A stretch of 35,055 nucleotides of DNA from an uncultured Clostridia bacterium (GTDB lineage: Bacteria > Bacillota > Clostridia > TANB77 > CAG-508), in contig CAPYID010000021.1 in the NCBI GenBank assembly GCA_948739805.1, positions 1 through 35,055 of the forward strand. Direction: 5' to 3'. The translations under genes and the position numbers were made by a program. This document shows positions 7,701-15,113 of the stretch, in pieces. Positions within the stretch are counted from its first letter, which is position 1. Each line of letters begins with the position of its first letter. The notes beneath the pieces are model-generated. The model saw only the letters and a program-made list of their open reading frames with translations, was not told the origin of the DNA and did no database searches.

Positions 7701-9252
7701 TGTAATAAATGAACCTCAGAATATAGACAATACAAGTAAGGTAGGCTCTGGTAGTGAAATGCAAATGAATGACAATATGGATACTGGAACAATAAATGAG
7801 AATTCAACATCAAATAAAATAGTAAACTTCCCTTCAAGAGAAGCAGGAAATAATGCACTAGACAGTAATTTAACTGGAAGAAATAGTGGCGAAGAAACTC
7901 CAGGAAATACAAACAATAATCAAGCAGAAAATAATAGAAGCGGTAATAGAGCACAAGGTAATAGAAGAAGCAGTAATGGTGGAGACTCTGGAAATACAAA
8001 CAATAATCAAGGAAATAATCAAGCAGAAAATAGTGGAAGCGATAATAGAGCACAAGACAATAGAAGAAGCAGTAATGGTAGAGGCTCTGGAAATGCAAAC
8101 AATAATCAAGGAAATAATCAAGCAGAAAATAATGGAAGCAGTAATGGATCACAAGGTAGTAGAAGAAGCAGTAATGGTGGAGGCTCTGGAAATGCAAACA
8201 ATAATCAAGGAAATAATCAAGCAGAAAATAATGGAAGCGGTAATAGAGCACAAGACAATAGAAGAAGTAGTAATGGTGGAGGCTCAGGAAATGCAAACAA
8301 CAATCAAGGAAGCAATCAAGCAGAAAATAGTGGAAGCGGTAATAGAGCACAAGACAATAGAAGAAGTAGTAATGGTGGAAGCTCAGGAAATGCAAATAAT
8401 AATCAAGGAAATAATCAAGCAGAAAATAATGGAAGCGATAATAGAGCACAAGGTAATAGAAGAAGTAGTAATGATGGAAGCTCAGGAAATGCAAACAATA
8501 ATCAAGGAAATAATCAAGCAGAAAATAGTGGAAGCAGTAACAGAGCACAAGATAATAGAAGAAGTAGTAATGATGGAAGCTCAGGAAATGCAAACAATAA
8601 TTCAGAAGCTGCTCAAAAAGCAGCAGATGAGTTAAAAACATTACAAAGAGTGAAAAAAGTAGTTGAAGGGGCACAGAAAGGAATGGACATAGGAGGAAAA
8701 GTTGTAGAGAGAACAACAGGAGTTGTTGCAGCAGGAGTAGAAGGAGTAATAGATACAGCATTAAATGCAATATCTGGAAATGTAGCAGGAGCAGTAGAAA
8801 CACCGATTGAAACAGCGCAAGAAGCCTTTAGAATAGCAACAGGTGGACAAACAGTAAGTCGCTCATCTAGTAAAGGAAATTCTTCTAATAACTCTAGTAG
8901 TTCCAGAAAATCATCAGATGAGCCACAAGGATGGAATGCTAAAGCTCAAAATGTAAGAACAATAATGAGTGAAGCAGGAATGACAAAGGAAGAGGCAAGT
9001 GCATTTGAAGAACGTTGTAGAGTATATGGAATACCAGATGATAGAAATATGGGACTTATAGGAAAAGTATACAAAGGTGCATCTAGCTCTGATAAAGAGG
9101 AGATTTTAAGAGTTTCAAAAGTATTATATGAAATGCGAAGAAATGGAAAAAGCAAAAAGGATGCAGTTGAAGAAATAAATAATGCGAGATTATCATCTTC
9201 TTCAATAAGGGATTCATTAGAAAAAATGTATGACAAATTACATTCATCATAG
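4732..9252 (+). CDS. VirB6/TrbL-like polytopic T4SS protein with giant repetitive tail
   Basis: 1,506 residues. A signal-like helix (residues 1-35) is followed by hydrophobic segments near 44-65, 84-125, 218-240, 251-281, 393-432 and 450-500: the polytopic core expected for the VirB6/TrbL channel subunit. After about residue 510 come an Ala/Lys/Thr linker, a Pro-rich stretch, three copies of a 56-residue repeat (Tyr/Asp-rich, NPYTDEYD core, about 649-795), a polar linker, seven and a part copies of a 33-residue Asn/Gln/Ser/Arg repeat (about 1057-1290), a Gly/Ala-rich helix region and a charged C-terminal domain. Usual VirB6 proteins lack such a tail. GGAAGGAAGG sets the start. A surface or wall-spanning tail is a guess. 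Confidence 0.75.
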   Translation: MKKRFLSKSLIAKIALVLVMVILFEFAVSQPVAATEAATQWGGTLLSPIVNLVVYLADGVIQIMQSALTDIEQSFETIDLGGGARPLLTIIGAVIVVGIIALVAGLAVVFAPAAIPAVIVKCAPAAISFGLSQIVSGGAYLAVYQVVGKPIDEAMFGNTFVYSNIYFTPETILKGQIKLLNVNFIEKVQYDDAQVDNTGSLADGLRTIVSQVYVTIRDVALVAMIIVMIYIAIKMLLSLTPKEKSRYKESAVNCIIGLVLIVFMHIIMSVSITTLMYIINSISFSNQIVDIPGGDSEANITDYLKANPDVYNNCISGATLEIVGEELYKKIEDDQNPGKSKYPGMVLGKNDDGDEVVYIKTSNFTEQARYMAQKRYEIDSDDNRVGTWEHIGWSFVYIMLVILTVAFFILYAKRALYMAVLTMFAPIVGLMYPINRANGGRAHTLNLWFREYLGNIVIQPFHLLLYTIFIGGVMNFAINNPIFVIIALMGILFVEAFLRDLLGIQNTRAGGLAKALQDTTKAIKTTTSAAKTVAKTAARGIDRAANAAGRAGGRLASYYVDEKFGENKEEESTSANNPIREQRPLPTGPNGGGDDPLPPPPPEGGGELYPSMEANSRPQQEEQAPDPLEGQEAARARNVSGDIDEEAAMQKYMSKGGSQNAYGEYFNPYTDEYDADYNPLSEKEYQVFKDGSNDVKRQLDKEATMQKYMSEGGSQNAYGEYYNPYTDEYDAGYNPLSEKEYQVFKAGSDDTKPQLDEVKTLENYKNAGYTQNAKGEFFNPYTDEYDKTYSPLRDNLFMEYRNTGIGEGTNAAGAVDDTTMSMVDKLNNKQPQFSTANRERLIRSERGRNVYRDNDGRLRIEPSMPNDRAPGTMKMAAGAEMGSGTKITEMGSSTSNLNNAETNTVRTSSSRGRSTMSNSGATSLGTGGASQSTSNNNSSSDIGENRVNPRDNFNVLSNPNEPNPSSGERPEFTVKEGGKGKDVKLDIPEDVINEPQNIDNTSKVGSGSEMQMNDNMDTGTINENSTSNKIVNFPSREAGNNALDSNLTGRNSGEETPGNTNNNQAENNRSGNRAQGNRRSSNGGDSGNTNNNQGNNQAENSGSDNRAQDNRRSSNGRGSGNANNNQGNNQAENNGSSNGSQGSRRSSNGGGSGNANNNQGNNQAENNGSGNRAQDNRRSSNGGGSGNANNNQGSNQAENSGSGNRAQDNRRSSNGGSSGNANNNQGNNQAENNGSDNRAQGNRRSSNDGSSGNANNNQGNNQAENSGSSNRAQDNRRSSNDGSSGNANNNSEAAQKAADELKTLQRVKKVVEGAQKGMDIGGKVVERTTGVVAAGVEGVIDTALNAISGNVAGAVETPIETAQEAFRIATGGQTVSRSSSKGNSSNNSSSSRKSSDEPQGWNAKAQNVRTIMSEAGMTKEEASAFEERCRVYGIPDDRNMGLIGKVYKGASSSDKEEILRVSKVLYEMRRNGKSKKDAVEEINNARLSSSSIRDSLEKMYDKLHSS
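6676..7113 (+). repeat. Three 168-bp in-frame repeats in the VirB6-like gene
   Basis: Units begin at 6676, 6844 and 7012, exactly 168 bases (56 codons) apart. Copies one and two are nearly identical; the third is diverged and incomplete. Each holds a GGSQNAYGEY-like and an NPYTDEYD core, which suggests a small folded module rather than random coil. Confidence 0.9.
7900..8600 (+). repeat. Seven-plus 99-bp tandem repeats in the VirB6-like gene
   Basis: A first unit lacking four codons (29 residues) is followed by six full 33-residue (99-bp) units and a truncated eighth. The consensus is Asn/Gln-rich (NANNNQGNNQAEN) with a basic DNRRSSN segment. Units differ mainly at third positions and a few swapped residues, so copy number has probably changed by recombination. 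Because 99 is a multiple of three, other frames also stay open here; they are not genes. Confidence 0.92.
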
Positions 9253-9262
9253 ATATTTTATG

Positions 9263-9287
9263 GGGCACGTTTATGTGCCCTATATTT
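9263..9287 (+). terminator. Weak terminator or attenuator after the T4SS operon
   Basis: GGGCAC (9263-9268) pairs with GTGCCC (9275-9280) around a six-base loop; the following TATATTT is a poor T-run. It may only partly stop transcription into the ABC transporter genes, for which no clear separate promoter is visible. Confidence 0.5.
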
Positions 9288-9319
9288 AAAAGGAACTTAG
9301 AAAGGAGAGATAAGTACAT

Positions 9320-10039
9320 ATGATTGATATAATAAATGTTTCAAAGGCATATAGGAAAAATTCAAATGTAGTTGAAAACATTAATATAAGAATAAATGAT
9401 GGCGAAATTTTTGGGTTTATAGGACCAAATGGCGCAGGGAAAACGACAACAATAAAAATGATAACAGGAATTTTAGATATTGATGAAGGAGACATATTAA
9501 TAGACAATAAAAGTATAAAAAAGCAACCTGTACAAGCAAAGAAGGGATTTGGATTTGTACCAGATGACCCAAACTTTTTCCTAAAATTAACAGGTATAGA
9601 GTATTTAAATTTTATTGCAGATATATATGAGGTAAGTGAGAAAACAAGAATAGAGAGAATAGAAAAAATTACTAAAGAATTTGAGATTTATGCTTCCTTA
9701 GAAGACAAGATAGAGAGCTATTCACATGGAATGAGGCAAAAGATAATAATATGTGGAGTATTACTACATAATCCACAAAATTGGATACTAGATGAACCAT
9801 TAACAGGGCTTGACCCGAAATCTTCATTTAAATTAAAAAACATGATGAAAGAACATACAAAAAATGGAAAATGTGTATTTTTTTCAACACATGTTTTAGA
9901 AGTTGCAGAAAGATTATGTGATAGAATTGGGATAATAAATAAGGGGAAAATAATATTTGTAGGAACATATGAAGAAATGAAAAAAAGATTTGGAGCAGGT
10001 ACATTAGAAGAGATATTTATACAAATTACAGAAATATAG
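9320..10039 (+). CDS. ABC transporter ATP-binding protein
   Basis: 239 residues, a single nucleotide-binding domain. Walker A GPNGAGKTT (35-43), Q-loop region near 70-82, signature SHGMRQ (135-140; a variant of LSGGQ), Walker B ILDEPLTGLDP (156-166) and switch His in STHVLE. AGAAAGGAGAG ahead of the ATG is the ribosome binding site. It pairs with the permease gene 44 bases downstream, forming an exporter of the heterologous type used for peptides, antibiotics or unknown substrates. It lies close behind the T4SS operon, but a functional link is not shown. Confidence 0.93.
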   Translation: MIDIINVSKAYRKNSNVVENINIRINDGEIFGFIGPNGAGKTTTIKMITGILDIDEGDILIDNKSIKKQPVQAKKGFGFVPDDPNFFLKLTGIEYLNFIADIYEVSEKTRIERIEKITKEFEIYASLEDKIESYSHGMRQKIIICGVLLHNPQNWILDEPLTGLDPKSSFKLKNMMKEHTKNGKCVFFSTHVLEVAERLCDRIGIINKGKIIFVGTYEEMKKRFGAGTLEEIFIQITEI

Positions 10040-10083
10040 TATAATAACACTTATCATCAAATTTAAGGAGGGGAGATTAGCAA

Positions 10084-11766
10084 ATGAATAACATTTTTAA
10101 GTTATTAAAAAACATGTTAAAAACCTCATATGATACAAGTGATATGATAGATAGTGATACTAGAAAAATAAATAAAAAATCTATTAGAGTTTGGATATTA
10201 GGATTAGTATGTGTTATAATAATTTACTTAAGTTATATAGTTGTAAACTCTTTAAAAGAAATTGGAATGCAAGAATTCTTTGTAGAAATATTTTTCCTAA
10301 TATTGCAAGTATTAGTAATGTTTGAAACTGTATTACTAGTAATAAATATATTATATTTTTCAAAAGATATGGAGAATTACCTAAGTTTGCCTATATCGAG
10401 TAGAAGGTTACTAATTACTAAATTTGCAGTAATGATAAGTATAATATTGGGGAGTGAAGTAATAATTGCAATACCAGCAATATTTATTTATGGTGTAAGA
10501 GCATTAGAAAGTGTTTGGTTTTATCCACTATCGGTAATAGTATTAGTAACAGTAACAGTTTTCTTATCAACAATAATTTCCATTATAATGATATTTGTAA
10601 TGAAGATATTTAGATTTATAAAAAGTAAATATTTATATCAAAATTTAATAATTTTGATAATGACTATAATAATAAGTATACCATTAATAAATGTATTCAA
10701 TTTTACAATGAATAATGTAAATTTAGAGAATTCAGAGGGCACAACGCAAGCAGTACAAGAAATAAGAGCAATTATTCAAACTATAAAGAATACAAATAAA
10801 TATTTAATAGTTACAGAATTAGGTGCAAGCGCATTATCTGAGATTAACTTAAATTCATTAATATCTGTATTAAAAATTATTGGTTTAGATATATTAGCAT
10901 TACTAATTTTCTTTTATATAGGAAAATTCACATATATAAAAGATGTACTCTGGAACTTATCTATGTTTGATAAGAAAAAAAGTAAAAGGATTAAATTATA
11001 TAAAAACTGTAAATTAAGAAATAAAAAATATTCATATATGGTAAATGAAATTAAGAGTATTTTAAAAAATCCAACATATTTTATGCATTATATTTATAAA
11101 ATATTAATCATATTATCAGTAATAATATCACTTGTAACAGCTATATTTCCAATTTTTATACAGGCAATGAAAGATGTAGGAGGAGAGGAAATATTGAAAG
11201 ATATGCATTTTGAGTTTAGTAATTTTTCATTAATAATAGGAATAATACAAGCAATATTTACCTTTTCATCACTTTCTTTAACTGCAATATCAAGATATGG
11301 AAAAAACGCAATATTTTTTAAATATATTCCAATGAAATTTAATACACAATTTAGACTGAAGAATATACCACAATTAATAATAAATACAATAATAATATTA
11401 GTTATATTAGGAGTTACACATAAGTTAATACCTGAAATAGGGAGCATATATATATTATTAATGTTTATTGTAGCAATGTTATTAAATATTATAAATTGTA
11501 ATATATTACTAATATTAGACTTATTAAGACCAAGTTTAAATTACGAAAATGATATTACTGTTATAAAGCAAAATGATAACAAACTATTCCAATACATTTT
11601 AACAGTAGTAGCCTGTATAGTAATATGGTATATAAAAGAGGTAACAGAAGAAATAGATTTAAATATAGCGATATTAGTAGAAGTAATAGTATTTAGCGTA
11701 ATAACACTAGGTATGGAAATTTTCATACAGAAAAAGGCTAATAGATTATTTAGAAAGATAATATAA
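10084..11766 (+). CDS. ABC exporter permease
   Basis: 560 residues with roughly ten to twelve hydrophobic segments in two halves (about 35-205 and 260-540) separated by a charged loop near residues 285-330. The layout, and the ATPase just upstream, match large Firmicutes ABC-2-like putative exporter permeases. No binding motif reveals the substrate. GGAGGGGAG sits before the ATG. Length looks complete. Transcribed with the ATPase. Confidence 0.82.
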   Translation: MNNIFKLLKNMLKTSYDTSDMIDSDTRKINKKSIRVWILGLVCVIIIYLSYIVVNSLKEIGMQEFFVEIFFLILQVLVMFETVLLVINILYFSKDMENYLSLPISSRRLLITKFAVMISIILGSEVIIAIPAIFIYGVRALESVWFYPLSVIVLVTVTVFLSTIISIIMIFVMKIFRFIKSKYLYQNLIILIMTIIISIPLINVFNFTMNNVNLENSEGTTQAVQEIRAIIQTIKNTNKYLIVTELGASALSEINLNSLISVLKIIGLDILALLIFFYIGKFTYIKDVLWNLSMFDKKKSKRIKLYKNCKLRNKKYSYMVNEIKSILKNPTYFMHYIYKILIILSVIISLVTAIFPIFIQAMKDVGGEEILKDMHFEFSNFSLIIGIIQAIFTFSSLSLTAISRYGKNAIFFKYIPMKFNTQFRLKNIPQLIINTIIILVILGVTHKLIPEIGSIYILLMFIVAMLLNIINCNILLILDLLRPSLNYENDITVIKQNDNKLFQYILTVVACIVIWYIKEVTEEIDLNIAILVEVIVFSVITLGMEIFIQKKANRLFRKII

Positions 11767-11793
11767 AAAAGTAAAAAAATGTAACTTTTTTTT
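11765..11793 (+). terminator. Possible A/T-only terminator
   Basis: AAAAAAGT (11765-11772) can pair with ACTTTTTT (11784-11791), followed by more T. The stem is almost all A-T, so it is weak. Confidence 0.3.
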
Positions 11794-11869
11794 AACTTTT
11801 ATCTCTATCATACAGAAAGGTATATAGGAAGGTAAAGTTTATTATGAAGAATAGGACATTTTAGGATTT

Positions 11870-11912
11870 GTAGAAGATAATTTGATTTTATGATATTATC
11901 TACCTATATAAT
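11870..11912 (+). promoter_or_regulatory. Promoter with overlapping inverted repeat
   Basis: TTGATT (11882-11887) and TATAAT (11907-11912) are 19 bases apart, a long spacer. GTAGAAGATAAT (11870-11881) and ATTATCTAC (11895-11903) form an imperfect inverted repeat across the -35 and spacer. This could be an operator or a binding site for the ECF sigma factor encoded downstream; neither is shown. Confidence 0.35.
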
Positions 11913-11938
11913 AATTTATTGTTTGGAGGTAATGAGCT

Positions 11939-12967
11939 ATGAATAAAAAAGTGAAGATTATATTTATAATTTCTATTATATTATTAGTAGTTGTTGGTTT
12001 AGTTATATGTATAAACATTAATTTATCTAATAAGAGTAATGAAAAGTATGGATATTGGATAACAGATAATGAATTTCTTTATGATAAAGCAATTGAATAT
12101 CTAAAACAAGAAAAATATAGAACTGCTAATGATAAAGATAAAGACGATTATCAAATTTTCTATGATTATGAAGGATTTGGGATAAAAGAAAAAGATAACA
12201 AAAAATATGGATATATGTATATTTTAGAAGAATCTTATTATGTGAAACATGAAAAACTTCGTAGTAGTGAAAAAAGTTGTATGCCATACAAATTTATTTT
12301 TGAGAACAATGAAGTTATAGGTTATGAAATTCCACAAGATGGTTCAGAGTATATAACTTCTATAAAAGAAATGTTTCCAAATGATATAGAACATAAAGTA
12401 TTAAATTATAATTTTAATAATATAAAATTAAGTAAAGATATTGAGAAGCATTATTCTTATTTAGAATCTACCTTAATTATAGATGTAGATTATAATGAAG
12501 ATATAATTGCTATTTGTGGGATATATGGTGATAATACAAGCAAACATGAAGCTACTACAATAAAAGTAAAGTGTATAGATGGATATGGAGATATTTACGA
12601 ATATATAATTCCATGTAATGAAAATGAGGAATTTTTAGTAGATATTAATGATATTGATAAGAACACTATTGCAAATTATCAAGGCAATTATATTACTTCA
12701 ATTTCTAAAGAAGATTTAAATGAAATAAAGAATAACTTAAAGAATCTTGAAGAGAAATATTCAAATATAACTACTAATGGAGACATTCAATCATCTTTTG
12801 TTAAAGTTGTAAATTTAAAGCAATATGGTGATATAATTATAGATTCCAATGATAGTGATTTTATTGATTTGATTATACATACTCCTAGTTTTAGACAAGA
12901 AAACACATCTGAATCAAGTAAAAATATTCTTAATATATTAGTAAAATACAATTTAATTGGTATATAA
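11939..12967 (+). CDS. Membrane-anchored extracytoplasmic protein of unknown function
   Basis: 342 residues. An N-terminal membrane helix (about residues 5-27) without a lipobox Cys is followed by a soluble, acidic, Tyr/Asp/Lys-rich domain that would lie outside the cell. I recognise no family. GGAGGT about ten bases ahead of the ATG sets the start. The ECF sigma gene starts 53 bases after its stop, so the three genes 11939-14188 may form one unit in which this protein is a sensor or output; that is inference from order only. Confidence 0.6.
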   Translation: MNKKVKIIFIISIILLVVVGLVICININLSNKSNEKYGYWITDNEFLYDKAIEYLKQEKYRTANDKDKDDYQIFYDYEGFGIKEKDNKKYGYMYILEESYYVKHEKLRSSEKSCMPYKFIFENNEVIGYEIPQDGSEYITSIKEMFPNDIEHKVLNYNFNNIKLSKDIEKHYSYLESTLIIDVDYNEDIIAICGIYGDNTSKHEATTIKVKCIDGYGDIYEYIIPCNENEEFLVDINDIDKNTIANYQGNYITSISKEDLNEIKNNLKNLEEKYSNITTNGDIQSSFVKVVNLKQYGDIIIDSNDSDFIDLIIHTPSFRQENTSESSKNILNILVKYNLIGI

Positions 12968-13020
12968 TTATATTATTTATAGTATATAATGATTTCTTAC
13001 TATGAGAGAGGAGGACAGTG

Positions 13021-13512
13021 ATGTATGACATAGATGACATTTGTAAAAAATATTATAATACAGTATTTAAGTATCTAGTAAATTTAACACAAAATGTTAA
13101 TTTATCAGAAGAATTGACACAGGAAACATTTTGTATAGCAATTAAAGAAATTAATAAATTTAAAGGTAACTGCACAATAAGTACATGGTTATGCATAATT
13201 GCAAAACATTTATATTATAAAGAAATAAAAAGAATTTCGAAATTTGACTCATCAAAAATAGATGAAAGAGATTTACAAGAAATATCATTTGATGAAAAAT
13301 TTATTTTAAATGAAGAAAGAGTTGACATGTATAAAAAGTTGCAAAATATAAATGAAGTTACAAGAAATGTAATGTATTTGAGATTACTAGGATTTTCTTT
13401 TAAAGAGATTGCTAATATTACAGGGAAAAGTGAGTCATGGAGTAAAGTAGTTTATCATAGAGGAAAAAAAGAATTAGGGAAATTTTTAAAAGGAGGTACT
13501 GCAAATGAGTAA
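13021..13512 (+). CDS. ECF-type RNA polymerase sigma factor
   Basis: 163 residues from the ATG at 13021; an in-frame GTG three bases upstream is too near the AGGAGG site. Region 2 covers about residues 10-65 (TVFKYLVNL, EELTQETFCIAIKEINKFKG, STWLCIIAKHLYYKEIKR) and region 4 about 105-160, with the helix-turn-helix YLRLLGFSFKEIANITGKSE. There is no region 1 or 3, as in extracytoplasmic-function sigmas. The last 8 bases overlap the next gene (ATGAGTAA), giving translational coupling with its anti-sigma factor. Confidence 0.92.
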   Translation: MYDIDDICKKYYNTVFKYLVNLTQNVNLSEELTQETFCIAIKEINKFKGNCTISTWLCIIAKHLYYKEIKRISKFDSSKIDERDLQEISFDEKFILNEERVDMYKKLQNINEVTRNVMYLRLLGFSFKEIANITGKSESWSKVVYHRGKKELGKFLKGGTANE

Positions 13513-14188
13513 AAGCGATAACTGTAATTTAATAGAAGATTTATTACCTCTATATGTTGAGGGACTGGTTAGTGAAGAAACTAAGAAAGAAATAGAAGAA
13601 CATTTACAGAAATGTGATAAATGTTCAGAAATATTAAAAAGCATTAAGAAAAATGAAGAAATTATTATAGAAGAACAAAAGGATAATAGTTCAAAGGAAG
13701 TAAAATGTATAAAGAACATAAAAAGAAAAATGATGTTTAAAATAGTAATGGCTGTACTAGTAACTGCTATCAGTATAATATCAGTATTTGGTATATATAT
13801 ATTAAGTCCATATAGAATTATAAGAGATGAAAATGAAAGACTAATATTATACAATTCTAATACAGGGAATATAAGAAAAGGAAAGGATGCTACAAATGCT
13901 ATTGCAACTTATACATTAAATTATAATGGAAAATATATTGAAGAATATCTTGTACTTACATTTGATAAAAATGATGTATGTATAAATGCTAGAACAACAA
14001 TTAGTGGATTTAAAGAAAATGATTTAGATAATTATAAAGGTGCTTGGGAAAAAAACAATGTGATTTCTAATACAAAAACTGAAAATGGAAAATTGTATAT
14101 GAATGATAATTCATATATTGGAAAAAGTAAACAGGAATTATTAGAGTCATTAAAGACATCATATAAAGCACAAATAATAGAAATATAA
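13505..14188 (+). CDS. Zinc-finger anti-sigma factor
   Basis: 227 residues. The N-terminus is a zinc-binding anti-sigma (ZAS) domain with Cys7 and His33-x3-Cys37-x2-Cys40 (EEHLQKCDKC). One membrane helix spans about residues 77-101 and the rest (about 125 residues) is extracytoplasmic. In this family the N-terminal domain holds the ECF sigma at the membrane until a signal releases it. Start codon overlap with the sigma gene and AGGAGG inside that gene support the start. The outer domain is not recognised. Confidence 0.88.
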   Translation: MSKSDNCNLIEDLLPLYVEGLVSEETKKEIEEHLQKCDKCSEILKSIKKNEEIIIEEQKDNSSKEVKCIKNIKRKMMFKIVMAVLVTAISIISVFGIYILSPYRIIRDENERLILYNSNTGNIRKGKDATNAIATYTLNYNGKYIEEYLVLTFDKNDVCINARTTISGFKENDLDNYKGAWEKNNVISNTKTENGKLYMNDNSYIGKSKQELLESLKTSYKAQIIEI

Positions 14189-14193
14189 ATAAA

Positions 14194-14224
14194 GGGGATT
14201 CAAGTGAATCCCCAATTATTATTC
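14194..14224. terminator. Bidirectional terminator between the anti-sigma gene and rplT
   Basis: GGGGATTC (14194-14201) and GAATCCCC (14206-14213) form a perfect 8-bp stem with an AAGT loop. T-rich sequence follows on the plus strand (ATTATTATTCT) and on the minus strand (TTTATTTAT), so it can stop the convergent transcripts from both sides. Confidence 0.88.
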
Positions 14225-14229
14225 TCAAG

Positions 14230-14580
14230 TTATGCATTTTTTGCAATTTCTGCTAATTGTGTAAAAGCAGAAGCATCTGTTACAGCTAATTCAGCAAGCA
14301 TTTTTCTATTAATTTCAACATTAGCCTTTTTTAATCCTGAGATTAATTTGCTATATGTTAAACCATTCATTCTTGCAGCAGCATTAATTCTTGTAATCCA
14401 TAATTTTCTGAAATCACTCTTTTTATCTTTTCTACCAACATAAGCATACATTCCAGATTTCATAACAGCTTGTTTAGCATTTCTAAACCTATAATGTTTT
14501 GCTCCATAATATCCTTTAGCTCTTTTTAATACTTTTTTATGTTTTTTACGAGTGATAATCGCAGTTTTAACTCTTGCCAT
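14230..14580 (-). CDS. rplT: 50S ribosomal protein L20
   Basis: 116 residues, the usual length. The N-terminus MARVKTAIITRKKHKKVLK and the Arg/Lys-rich RFRNAKQAVMKSG and KLWITRINAAAR segments identify L20, which binds 23S rRNA early in 50S assembly. Last gene of infC-rpmI-rplT. L20 is the known repressor of this operon in Firmicutes through the leader RNA, and such a leader is visible ahead of infC. A structured 123-bp repeat sits between rpmI and this gene. Confidence 0.98.
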   Translation of the reverse strand: MARVKTAIITRKKHKKVLKRAKGYYGAKHYRFRNAKQAVMKSGMYAYVGRKDKKSDFRKLWITRINAAARMNGLTYSKLISGLKKANVEINRKMLAELAVTDASAFTQLAEIAKNA

Positions 14581-14637
14581 TTCAAATTCCTCCTCTTATA
14601 TTTTTCATATTAATTTTCTTGTTTAAAGATGTATATA

Positions 14638-14760
14638 AATTGGAAAATAATTATTATTTGGCTAGGCACGTGAAGGAGATATTCCATGAGGCGTACTAAT
14701 GTACGTTGAATGGAAATCGACTGAGCAGTAACAACGCCAAATGTCAATTATTTTTCAATT
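14638..14760 (-). repeat. Structured intergenic element, copy 1 (rpmI-rplT)
   Basis: Read on the minus strand it starts directly after the rpmI stop and runs almost to the rplT ribosome binding site. It matches 30529-30650 over its whole length. Arms: AATTG-AAAAATAATTG and the complement of AATTGGAAAATAATT; then TTTGGC with GCCAAA; an inner stem TTCCAT with ATGGAA; and an apical CGTAC-ATTA-GTACG hairpin. It has no T-run, so it is not a normal terminator. It is either a miniature mobile palindrome or a conserved RNA element. Confidence 0.8.
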
Positions 14761-14964
14761 TTAATTTCCGAAAGGTAACATCTTTCTAATCCCCTTAACA
14801 CAAGTCTTATCTGCATAAGCATTTTGTATTTTACCAGATTTCTTTTGTCTAGTAGTTTTATTTGCCAAAAGATGTCTTCTATTAGATTTAGTTCTTTTAA
14901 CTTTACCAGTAGCTGTAAAGTGATATCTTTTTGCAGCAGCTTTATTTGTTTTTAACTTTGCCAT
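14761..14964 (-). CDS. rpmI: 50S ribosomal protein L35
   Basis: 67 residues, typical length. The basic sequence MAKLKTNKAAAKRYHFTATG and the SNRRHLL-AN-KT segment identify L35. It follows infC by about 150 bases and precedes rplT, the standard order. GGAGTG ahead of the ATG is the ribosome binding site. Confidence 0.97.
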   Translation of the reverse strand: MAKLKTNKAAAKRYHFTATGKVKRTKSNRRHLLANKTTRQKKSGKIQNAYADKTCVKGIRKMLPFGN

Positions 14965-15113
14965 TTTAAATTCACTCCTTCTAAAATTATATTTAGGGAA
15001 ATTGCTCCCTTTTTAAGCAAGTAAGAAATTGTATATTCTAGGAAAGTTCTATGTATTTGTTAATTTTTAAAACTCTAGAAAATAATTCATTCTTTACTAT
15101 AAAATTATGTAAT

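Noticed and set aside
7900..8600. Regular repeats that could suggest a CRISPR array
   Set aside because: Units are contiguous, in frame and have no unique spacers; they encode protein repeats.
7652..8803. Long open frames in other frames and on the minus strand across the 99-bp repeats, up to 383 codons
   Set aside because: The repeat length is a multiple of three, so one open unit keeps the whole frame open. There is no ribosome binding site and the composition is low-complexity.
14204..14443. 79-codon plus-strand open frame over rplT
   Set aside because: It is the complement of a certain ribosomal protein gene and begins inside a terminator.
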